Assembly (NCBI GenBank): GCA_914767715.1
Contig: OU612069.1
Coordinates: forward strand, 23,061,387-23,125,386
Length of the DNA: 64,000 nucleotides
Source of the DNA: Membranipora membranacea
Lineage: Eukaryota > Bryozoa > Gymnolaemata > Cheilostomatida > Membraniporidae
Direction of reading: 5' to 3'
Shown: in pieces, positions 35,875 through 47,800 of the stretch
How positions within the stretch are numbered: position 1 is the first letter of the stretch
Layout: the number at the start of each line of letters is the position of its first letter
Notes under the pieces: model-generated
The model's input: the letters and a program-made list of their open reading frames with translations, nothing else
Database searches by the model: none
What the model was told of the DNA's origin: nothing
Translations under genes and position numbers: made by a program

Positions 35875-38800
35875 AATTTAAAGCAAATGCTAGGCCAGGT
35901 GTTTCAGCAGGCTGCTAGTGTTATACTAGGTAAGCCAGCATTGAAGATCCTCTTAACTGGAGAAGAGAGTATCGATAGAACTTTAGAGCAGCTATCTGTC
36001 GACGATATTCAAGTCGAAACAGAGAACACTGACCCAAAAGGTAAGTTCCATCTCAAAGTATGAGTTTCTTGATTTGATACATTACTAAATATTGATCAAA
36101 CAGCACTCCCTTTATTTTTATTTAAGAAATCATTTAAATTTCAGTTTACAAGATAATGGGCAGTTTCATGCTTTAGGCGAACACAGCTGACATTCAATTG
36201 CGAACAATGAGTGGATGGTCTTCAGCACTTTAGCATTATTCCAATAATGACATTCTAACTAACTGGGTGGTAAATTCTTTGCTCCCATTGGTTTAAGTCG
36301 TTTCGTACTTATCTTGAACCTGCTGCCCATGTCATAACACACTTATCAAAATATTGAATACATTTTAACATTGTGATAAGTGTGGAGTAGTCTGACTAGC
36401 TAACTACACAACACCAGATCTGGAGCACTACACTTAATACAACCTACAGTATACCTGCCTCCAGATGCTTCTCAGACTATTGAGTACTATTTAGTGCTGA
36501 GCTGACTTCCTGGGTACTACGTCATCACTATCCGGGAAGAATCACTCTTGGTTGTACCCTTCATGGTAAGTTATACTACGAAATACTGCTCAGAGTTTAT
36601 CGCAACTTTTAACTGATCATCTCTGCCCATCCTGGCCCAGTAAGAACCCCTGGCTTCTTTACATGGTGTCAGAAGTGGTTGTGATCAATTAGGAGAGGCG
36701 AGGAGAAATAGGAGAGGAGAAAATAGGTGACAAAGGTGTAGGTGTTAGGCGAGGAGAAATAAGGTGAGGTGTTGAGGCGAGGCGTTTGAGGTGAGGTGTT
36801 AAGGAGGAGTCTAGGTGAGTTTTACACTGGTAACACACAGTTGTTAGGTGTAAAATAGGTGGACAAGGTGTTGAGGTGTATGTGACTAGGTGTAGGAGAT
36901 TGGGAAGTGATTAGTACCAATCAAACCAACATCACCAAAAACACAATCCGGTTCTGCCGGAGATTTTTGTATAAAACTGCTTGAAAACTTATTTTCTAAA
37001 AAACATCCTTGAGAATAGTTTTGCAGTTTATACTGAGTTTGCATTGCTTGCATTGCATTTGTGTATTGCTTTAAGGTACTGGGGTGTGCCCAGTGTCTCT
37101 AGGCAACTTGTTCTTGTGTGATATTCAGTTAGCTGGGGGGTGGATAATCCAAATCCAACTCAGTGGAATTGAATATCAAATTGTGTTGTAAGGGTAGGGA
37201 GAATTAGGGACTTGTTTCTGTTCTCTACCTTGTATCCTTACGTTGTTCATCTGTATTGTTGTCCACATTTGCTTCCTTGCATCTGTAACTTGTGTCCATT
37301 GCAATACTCAGTTTACCGCGGGTAGACATTAAATCATATTTTTGATTTATTATTGCATTGGTAGTCAATGATCATAACATGGCCGCTGGTAGTATTTTTA
37401 CTGGCTTTCCCATGTTGGAGATTGAGGAAAATGATATTTACGGGTCTTGGAAGAAGTGGAGTGCCGAGTTTAAACTCGCGCTGGGTCTCAAGAAGCTTGA
37501 GATGGGGTTTGATACCATCACTATCACTAGTGATGATGAACCTCCTGTAGTTACCACTAGGAAAGAGGCTAGATTCTGTGCGCAGTCTAAACTCTGGACG
37601 TTGTTAAGATGTATGGGTCAAGAGAGTAGGGAAGCAGTGTCTACTCTAGGCCTTGATCTTAGTAGTGATGAATTGACGTTTGAAGAAGTGTGGGCTAAAT
37701 TAAAAGACCACTATGAGCGTGACGAATCTGAATACGTCAAAGTAGACAAATTTGTGTCCTGTCGTCAAGTATCTGCTGAGTCAGATAGAGATTATCTATT
37801 GAGATGTGAGAGACTCGGTAGGCGGTGTGATTTTTCAGTCGGAGATGTCCGGCAAAGATTCACATTGTCGATCGCAGTTAGAGGTTTACGTGATAATGTA
37901 TTAAAGCGTGAGCTGATGGCCAATGATAGGCTTGATTGGGCTTCTTTAAATAAAACATTGAGAGCCCGTACTGGTGCTCAGGAGTCTTTAAGTGCCTTAG
38001 GTGATGGTGTATACCCTGTTAGGGTTTCCAATAGTGCTAGTAAGAGTGATACTAGCACTAGTCGTGCAGCAGGAGGCCAGTCTGCCTCTACTTCTACTCA
38101 ACCTGAGTCTAGTTCTGCCAAAGCTCCTGTGTCTCCAAAGGGAGAGACCGTGAGTGAGGTTAGATATGGATCTCGGAGTGAGTATAGTGGAGATAGACGG
38201 CGTGAGTATAGTGGAGATAGACGACGTGAGTATAGTAGAGATCGTAGAGACGATAGTAGAGATCGTAGATACGATAGCCGTGATCGACATGATCGACGAG
38301 ATTCCAGAGGTCGGAGCGACCACAGGGATTCGAGTCGTGATCGTCGTGATAGTCGTGGTGACAGAGACAGAGGTCGAAGTCGCCGTGACGATAGTCGAGA
38401 TCGTGGATCTCGCAGTGATCATAAGTCTGGCAGAGACAGGCGTGACAGTTATGATCGGAGTTGTCGGTCCAGTCGTGACAGAGGTCATGATAGGTCAGAC
38501 AGGAGGGACAGTCGTGACAAACATCATGACAGTCGTGACAGGCGTCGTGACAGTCGTGATAGGCGTCATGACAGTCGTGACAGGCGTGGTGATAGTCGTG
38601 ATCGTTCTGATCGTGGTAAAAGTCGCAGCAGTAGAGATGACAGCCGCGACAGGAAGGAATCAGGCCGCTCCTCGGAGCACCCTAAGCCTCTGCGTGGACC
38701 TGACTCTCCTTCTCGGAGCAAAAATGTTACTTGCTTCGTTTGTCGTAAGGAAGGTCATATCTCTCGATTTTGTCCAGATGGCACTTGTTATAATTGTCAA

Positions 38801-41800
38801 AGACAGGGGCATCATCAGAGAGATTGTACTGAAGCTTCGCGGTGCAGACATTGCTTAACAGTTGGGGTCTCTGTTAGTAATTGCCCGGATTGCACGCGTA
38901 GTCGTAGTCCTGGTAGACATCGCCGAGGAAGCGCCTCTCCCAAGAGGGTTTCCTGGACTGACGCTAATCGCAGTTGACTAGACAGGCGGATGCGCCTTGA
39001 GCTTGATGTCAATGGCCAAAAAGTAGAGTTTGTGCTAGATACGGGATCACAAGTCTCGATCTTAAAACTTTCTACTTGGAAGCTGTTGAAGAGTGCGCTG
39101 TATAAGACTGACCAAGTCTTACTCGGTGCTGGTGGTCATCCACTTGACGTTAGAGGTAAAACAGTGGTTAGTGTTAAGGGCAATCTTAGCTCTGCTACAG
39201 CTCTTGCCTACATTGTTGCCGGTGCTGAGGATAATCTCCTTGGTCATGATGAGATTGAACAGATGGGCTTATTAGTCTTGGTTAACGCTGTCAAATCACA
39301 ACCAATGTCACCTGGGTTTGCATGTGCTGTCGCGGACACGCTGCTGCCTAATGAGGCGGTGACCGAAGTTCACAGCAAACCACCTTTTGAGCCTGTAACT
39401 GAGTTTCCTCAATTATTTGAAGGTTTAGGCTGTTTGCCTGATGAGTTTAGCATAGCTATGAAGCCTGGGACAAAACCAAGGCATTTGTTCTCCCCGAGAT
39501 CAATTGCTGCGGGACTCAGACCGAAAGCAAAAGCTAAAATTGACGAAATGTTGTCTATTGGTGTTATTGAGCCTGTTGAGGAGCCCACCGAGTGGTGTTC
39601 AGGTCTTACGATTGTTCCAAAGCCAAATGGCGACATTCGTATGTGTGTCGATCTGACGGCTCTAAACAAAGGAGTGAGACGACAACCCTACCCACTCCCC
39701 AGAGTGAGTGAGCTTCTTGCTCGTGTGTCTGAAGGTAGATTCTTCTCTAAGTTGGATGCCAATTCTGGTTTCTGGCAGATGAGTATGAATCCTGAGTCAA
39801 AACTTTTAACGACGTTTATTACACCATGGGGTCGTTACTGTTTCCGTAAAATGCCGTTTGGAATATCCTCTGCCCCAGAGTTTTTCCAACGTTGCATGGA
39901 GAAGATCTTAATTGGTCTTGAAGGAGTTATATGTCTTATGGATGACATTTTAATCTATGCTAAAGATGAGTCAACTCATTGGGATAGACTTAAATTAGTC
40001 TTAGAGAGATGTAGTAAGGCCGGTTTGACCTTGAGAAAAGACAAATGTGAGTTTGCAACCACTACTGTCAAATTTCTTGGTCATATTGTTAGCAAAAAAG
40101 GAGTTGAGTCTGATCCTGCGAAGGTAAAAGCCATTTGTGACATGCAACCTCCCCGCAATCAGAATGAGGTTCGCAGGTTTATTGGTATGGTTAACTACTT
40201 AAGCAAGTTCAGTGGAAGGTTAGCAGGACTCTGTTGTCCGCTGTACTCAGTCATGGGCAAAAAGTCCCAAATGTACTGGGGCGCCGATCAGCAGAATGCT
40301 TTCGAGCTGATTAAGGTGGAGTTATGCAACAGCCCAGTGTTGTGTGCATTTGATATGTCTAAAAAACATCGTGTGTCAGCCGACGCTAGCAAGCTTGCGC
40401 TTGGTGCTGTGTTGCTCCAGGAATCTGGTAAAGATATCTGGCAGCCAGTGGAGTATGCCTCGCGTAAGATGACTGACACTGAGACACGCTATACGATGGT
40501 AGAGAAAGAGGCTCTCGCCATCACATGGGCTTGTGAAAAGTTCGACTATTATCTGATAGGTCGAAAGTTCGAAGTTGAGACGGACCATAAACCCTTGGTG
40601 CAAATTCTAGGTGGAAAAGATCTGAGTGATCTACCACCGAGGGTGCAAAGGTTCAAAATGAGAATGATGAGGTATGGATATGAAATCTTTCATACTCCTG
40701 GTGTTAAAATGTTTGTAGCTGATACTTTGAGCCGACCCAACGAAGTTCAAAGTGAATCCAGCATAAAAAACTGTGCAGCTGTTGAGTATTATATTGATAG
40801 TGTTTTTGAGGACTTAGTCCCTGATATACGTGAAGTAGAGTTGTTTGAAGCCAATGTGACTGATGAAGTCGCAGTTAAATGCAAAGAGTATCTGGTCGAA
40901 GGTTGGCCAAGATACAAGCAGTTAACAGGTGAATTGAGATGTTTATATACTTGTCGTCATAAGTTATCCGTGCACAAAGGTTGTCTTATGTTTACTGACA
41001 GACTTTATGTACCTGCTAGTTTGCGTAGTGTCTATATTGATAGAGCACATAAGCAGAACGGACACCCAGGTGTTGGTAGAACCACTAGACTCGCTCGACA
41101 GGTGGTCTGGTGGCCTAATATGTACAGTCATATTGAGACTCACATTAATCAATGTAATGTTTGTATCAAAGACATGAGAGTTAAACATGAGCCTTGCCAT
41201 GAAACTCCACTGCCCATGGGGCCTTGGATTGAGATTGCATCTGACGTTATGGAGTTCGAAAATAAGTTGTACTGCGTTCTTGTAGATTATTATAGTAAGT
41301 GGATTGAGGCTGTGCCTATATCAGCGCAGACGAGTCTAGGGATTATAGGTGCCTTCAAGAAAGTATTTTCTACTCTTGGAGTCCCTAGAAACCTCCGTAG
41401 TGACAATGGTCCGGGGTATAAAAGCGCTGAATTCCGACAGTTTGCGAGTGACTATGGCTTTAGTCATGCGACGAGTAGCCCTCGTTACCCGCAATCTAAC
41501 GGTTTAGCGGAAAGATCCGTAGGTGTTGTCAAGAGAATGTTTCGAAAATGCAAGGATCATGAGAAATGCATGATGTCATATCGGAACACTCCCTTGAATT
41601 CTGGGTTCACACCTGCTGAGTTGATGTTTGGTCGAACTCTGAGGTCTCCGTTAGGCTTAAATAGAGAACTCAGGGTCGATTATAGTTTGTATGAAGAGGT
41701 TGAGGGATATAATGTGAGTCGGAGAAGAAAAAAATGGAACGAAAAATTTCGTGCCAAGATTTTACCTCCTCTGGAGCCTGGTCAGCGAGTTTGGGTTAAA

Positions 41801-44800
41801 GCTCCATCTGATCCAGGCCGGGAAGGGATTGTAGTCCAAGCTGACACCACCCCACAAAGCTACTGGGTACAGGTTGGTCCCTCTGTCGTTAGACGTAATC
41901 GGAAACATTTATTTATTTTATATGATAATGATGTACTTGATTGTAGCGATCATGAAAATGATCAGGTACTACCGCTATCCCTTGAAGCTGATTATTATCA
42001 GGTTCAAGCGGAGAATGGTACCGACGTAAGTAACAATGCTTGTGGTGTGCAACCTGATGTTGTTTCTCTTGATTTACCTCATAGCGTGAGGCCTGCTGTA
42101 GTTAGACAACAACCTCAGCAAGTCCCAAGGCCTGAGGATAACCTTGATGTCGGGGTGGTTCCACTTGAAAATCAGGAGTTATTCTTAGATGATACTCTTG
42201 AAGTTCCAGTTGAGCAACCTGTGCTTGATTTAACTGCTGTAACTCCCGCTTCTAGTAATGCTAGCACTGATCCGGTGAATGTGGTGTCTGAAAGACAGCC
42301 TAGGTCGTTGCTACGGTCTGGGTGTGAAGCACGGTGTAGGTCACACACTTCAACCAGACCTGAGAGTCCGGCTGCACCAATAATACGGTCGTCTCGCGCA
42401 CGCAGTGTCAAACTCACTACCAAACCTGACTTTGAGTATCACTAACACTTGGTTTTCTTTATTTTCAGATTACAACCTTCCCCTCTGAATCTGTGAAACC
42501 TGTGTAGATGACGCAGAAACGTAAGAATAAGTCTAGTGGCAAAGGTGAGCAACGGCGGTGGCGGTGTGAGGTATGTTGGTCGATGGATCACCCGACTATT
42601 CGGTGTGAGAAGCTGATCTGTTACGAGTGTAGTGAGCAGGGCCACCAGGCTGCTTTGTGTCCCAATAAACGGTGTCACTTTTGTGACGAGCCTGGTCACT
42701 TGCGGACCGAGTGCCCACAGAGGGGTAGCCGTATGTCGATTAGAGATCGTGCTGGAACCTCTGGTTCTGGTGGTGGAGTGCCTACCAGCCCCAGCAGGGA
42801 GCTTGCTGGCTCAGAGTCATCTGGGTCGGTTGAGCCACCTGCGTCTCGAGCGCGGCTCGAGATGGCTAGTAGCAGCGCCTCGAGGAGGCCCATTGCTGGC
42901 AGTTTTGCCTCAATGGTGAGCGGGACCCGGGTTGCACCCTTGGACGATACAGTCTCAAGGATGCTGAATCTGGCCAGCTCAGCTGGTCTGGGTAGTGAGA
43001 CTCGTCCCGACTTCGACGCTCAGTTGCTTACAGTTGACGAGAGACTTTCATCTCTCCGTCAGGAGTTTGAGAGAGCCCAGGCTAGTCTTGTGGCTGAAAG
43101 AAGTGTCATTATGAAAAATCGTGACACTTACGACAGTCTCCAAGGCCTAGTCTCTGGTCTGAGACAGTGGTATGCCAATACTGCAACTGCGGCGGTTGCT
43201 GTTGGTACCTCCACTGCTACTGAGGTCCAGGCGTCTGCTGTGGGTCCGGCTATTAACACCTTAGCCGTAGCCACAACATTGACGGCGAGCTCTGGAGTGA
43301 GTGCTCGGCCTGTCAGCACTGCCTCTGTGTCGGGCCCCGTGCCGGCGGCTCAGATGGCTGCATCACCAGCTGGTGATGCTGCTGAAGTGAGTGTGGAGGC
43401 AGAGCCGATGTGTGTCAGCAGGGCAGGAGAGACCGACGAGTCTGCTGTTCAGTATGAACTTCAGCAGTCGCCTCTATCTGCTGAGAAAGAGAATCAGACG
43501 CTCGCTTTAGATCGTGAGTCTGTATCTCTGGAGTTAAGTGAGGTCGACGAGGACGAGGTGCTTGGCTTTAAGGCGCTGCCCTTCGATGAGGCGTCAGAGG
43601 AGCAATCCCGAGACAATTCTGACAATAGATATTAGCGCTGGCAAGCACGGGCGGTTGCCAAACAGGAAATGATGCAAAAACTGATCCTGTCACTAGAGGT
43701 GGTTATTTTGAAAGTTGGGAAGGGTGTGGCCCAAACCATGTTAATTTTCAAAATTCCCATTGTTGTTATCATGATGTTATGCGTAGACTGTGAATGTATA
43801 TTTCACCGTCTTTGTTTCCTTTATGCTTCACCACCCGGTGGAGCTATAGAGTAAGAGTTGTCTGCCCCTTCCAAAAGAAAGGGCATGTGGAGTAGTCTGA
43901 CTAGCTAACTACACAACACCAGATCTGGAGCACTACACTTAATACAACCTACAGTATACCTGCCTCCAGATGCTTCTCAGACTATTGAGTACTATTTAGT
44001 GCTGAGCTGACTTCCTGGGTACTACGTCATCACTATCCGGGAAGAATCACTCTTGGTTGTACCCTTCATGGTAAGTTATACTACGAAATACTGCTCAGAG
44101 TTTATCGCAACTTTTAACTGATCATCTCTGCCCATCCTGGCCCAGTAAGAACCCCTGGCTTCTTTACAATAAGTATGTATATTACTCGGTGAAACATAGC
44201 ATTTTAGATTCCCCTTAGACCTTTACACAAAGTAATTTTGCCCAGTTTGTTTATTTGCAGTGTTATACGTAACAAAGTTCAAGACTGGCTTGCAGCTTAG
44301 TGTAGTCAAAGGAGATATCCTGCAGACAAAGGTACGCTATCATGCATTTCACTGTCATTAGTCGAAATGTCCCAATATTGATTAATTTGATTGAATGAAT
44401 TATGATACATAAATTATTTGACTTTATTGATTTCTTGCCTCTGGTCATTTTGATTCTCAACAAAATGCTGCTCTTTGTCTGAAGTAAATGTAAACAGAAT
44501 AGGGTCTTGGATTATCTATCAACTAACTTTTATGGGCGAATGCAAAAAATCACAACCGAGTGGACTTGGGCTGAAGGCCCAATCTGATTTCTTTCAAATT
44601 TTACACTCTGAGATGATAAACAGATATCCAATAAACAAAAAGTGACTAAAGGATTGAGAACTTATTAGTTATCTATCGAAATTTTGTATTTCCAGACCGA
44701 TGTGATTGCTAATTCTGTTGGGCCTAAAGGTTCCATAGATGCCAATGTGCTAGAATCAGGGTTGTTAGCTCAGCAATTTGGAAATGCAGGAGGAAAAGGC

Positions 44801-47800
44801 CTAGTTGATGATCTAGCTCACCCAAAGCATGGCTGCTTCTCATACGGAGAGATAAGATTCACAGATGCCCATAATATCTACAGAGGGGAAGGTTGGCCAA
44901 GACGCATCTGCCATTTCTGTGTCCCCACCTCATATAAAGGAGAGCCCACATTCTTGGTGAGTAATTTTAAGAATATTGTTTATTATTTAAATCATTGAAG
45001 ATATTCATTGATTAAAACAACTGTGGTTTTCGTCTTGAATGGAATATGATTCCGTTTAAGTTCAAATCTTACTTTGCAGTTTTTGTTGTAGCAATACATA
45101 GCAAACTTCCATATATGGTAATGTAATATCTTGTGTATTATAAAAGAATCAACGGTAACTCCCTGCATGTTGTGTTGTACATGGTGTGTTCATTCCATAG
45201 AGTTATTATATACTCTAGAGTGGACAATGCAGTGCTCAAAACGTCCTACTTAATTATTGCGAAATTCATGACGCGACACAATCTGGTTGTGTATGGCTAG
45301 TGCCTGTATCATATAAGTTATCATTGAGAATATAGGAATTGAGCATGAAAACTTATGTTTTAGAGCGCTAATAGCCATTTCTTTGGAAAATTTTTTATGT
45401 CACACCATGTGGAACACTTTCACTTGCAGCCGTTGGAAAATTTTTCTATGTTTTCCCATGAAAATAAGCCAAAACCCCTACCGCAAACACATCATTGTGA
45501 TGAAAAAAAATTACCGGACTAGCTTGTTTTTTTCCACCTTTCTCTCAACCATAAGTTGGATTCTGTCTCTTTTACTCATATGTTATCCATCAAGTGAGTT
45601 ATTTGTTCAGTATAAGGTGTACACATAGCTTGTGGAAATGCTGACTGGAGGATAAAAGTCGGCCGCTAAGTTCCGCCATTTGCAGAAGCAGTTTACATAC
45701 GGTTCTGACTAAGATTTGGCGTTTAGATTTGGCTATGTCATTTAAAGCTCTAAATTTCCTCCCCGGTGATGTCCTCTAGTTTTTGAATTCGCAAAACAAT
45801 TCAACCATACACAGCAGGTTTTGAAAGCATATAAATGAATGTATTTTGTAACAAACTTTTTTGATAAGTCGCTGAGTATCAAGTAAATCTTTGAATGGGA
45901 AACTCACATACATACCTATCCAGACTGACTCCAGATTTTTCAGAACAAACACTCACTAATGTGACATTTTAAGTGGACGGATATTTCTGATTTCTCACCA
46001 TACTTGAAATAAGGGACCATTTGCTTCACAGCGGTCGTTGTGGATGTTTGATACAATTTTCTGGTATGATTATTATGACTATGGTTGTTTGTTTGTGTTT
46101 GTAAATTAGTTGAGATGGCAACTTTAGCATAATACATAATATTTTGTATATACTCCAGTAAAGGCGCTGGCAGTTGACGTATACATGTGTATTTGTTTGC
46201 ATAGTTTTGAGGGAAGGGGGATTAGTGTAGTAGTGTTCAATCCTTTGAAATGACCAGAGTTAGCATTTCATACAGCTGTGATTCTCTGTCAGAAATGGAT
46301 TGATGCTATAAAAATATAAGAGAGGCAACCAGAAAGTGATCTTATGAGGACTGAGGACTGACAGTAACACCACATCTGATTTTAGCCCCAATCTTAATTG
46401 ATCTTCTTTGACATAAGAAACCAAAAAGCTTATAATAATACCCTCAATAAAGTAATGTTATCTGGAGAGCAAATCTGAATCTTGACATTATGTACATTGT
46501 GACTGAAAATGAGGCAAGCTGCAAACTTTTACACCTCCGATCATTTGTTCACAGGCTACTCGTACTTCATTCAATCAACAATAAAAAAAAACCCACTGAA
46601 TGTGTACCATATGAGATCAGTAAGAGGACAGGACACAGCTTATATGGCTGGCAAGTAGCAGTAGAAAAAACAAGCTAGCCCGGTAATTTATTTTCATCAC
46701 AATGACGTGTTTGCGGTTGGGGCTTTGGCTTATTTTCATGAGAAAACATAGAAAACTTTTCCAATGGCTGCAAGTGAAAATACCTACACGTGTTCCACAT
46801 AGTGTGTCATGAAAATTTTTCCGAAAAAATGGCTTTAAGTGCTCTAAAACTTAAATTTTCATACCCAATTCCTAAATTCTCAATGATAAATTATATGATA
46901 CAGGCACTGGCCATGCACAACCAGATTGCGTCGCGTCATGGATTTCGCAATAATTATGTAGGACAAAAACTGATGCTATTTTCGTACACATTGTCCACTC
47001 TAGAGTATATAATAACTCTATGGTTCATTCTCACAGTCAGTGATTTTTCTTATATTCTAAATTTTATAGAGATAATAACTGTCCCTTGAACCACTTCCGC
47101 ATGGCTTTGAGACGAAAGTTGGTGTCTATTGTATCATCTGGTGTTGAGCCTGCGTGTATTGATGACATGCATATCTAGTTATTAATTGAACTTTGTAATG
47201 AAGCTAGACCAAAACAATACAAAGTTGTTGTTGGTAGTACCTTCCATTCGAAATGACATTCATGGTATAGCCCCTTTTTTTTAATTTACCTAGATTAGCT
47301 AAGCTAGGCTGTCAAGATGTCTGAGGCTATCATATCTGTTATCATTTAGCTGCTAGAATATTGATTGTCTATAATTGAAATAAGCTCACCTAAAAAGCTA
47401 GTGAGCCATTCCCTTCATAAATGTTATTGTCTGATCTGATCGACCTCTGTATCATGTGTCATGTGATAATGCACAGCTGTTGCCCTGATAATCAAGCAAA
47501 GTCACAACAGTCCCACAAATGATGACTATTGCAACTTTCCTAAAAAATGTCGGTGAATCATGATCAATTGGAAACTTCAAGATCGGGAAACCCTTTGCCC
47601 CCATGTCCCATATAATATTTTGATGTGTTGCCCATATAAATATCATGCATTAGTTTCAGTCTCATTGGAAGTTGATAAACATCTTTTGATATTACATTTT
47701 GAGTGTTACTGAAATTATGACAAGGCAAGTTTATTATCCCTTATTGTGCTCAGGAAATTGTTTTCCTTCGTTTTGTTTAATCCCAACAAACGTTGTATCC

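Larger units (their letters stand above)
36381..44168 (+). mobile_element. intact Ty3/gypsy LTR retrotransposon with a third ORF
   Basis: Two 283-bp LTRs, beginning TGTGGAGTAG and ending CTTTACA, enclose a primer binding site, gag, pol, a third ORF and a polypurine tract. By eye the LTRs are identical, and the 5-bp target duplication ATAAG is perfect, so insertion was recent. The domain order protease-RT-RNase H-integrase assigns it to Ty3/gypsy (Metaviridae). No chromodomain and no envelope are seen. It sits in sense orientation in the intron between the first identified exon and the macro-domain exon of the PARP gene. All three frames are open, so this copy could be active. Confidence 0.96.

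Noticed and set aside
37997-38858. Frames of 163 (minus) and 234 (plus) codons
   Set aside because: They overlap the RD-repeat part of gag in other frames; gag has the zinc knuckles and the strong start.
39093-42699. Short frames on both strands within pol and ORF3
   Set aside because: Shadows of the intact pol and ORF3 frames; no domains.
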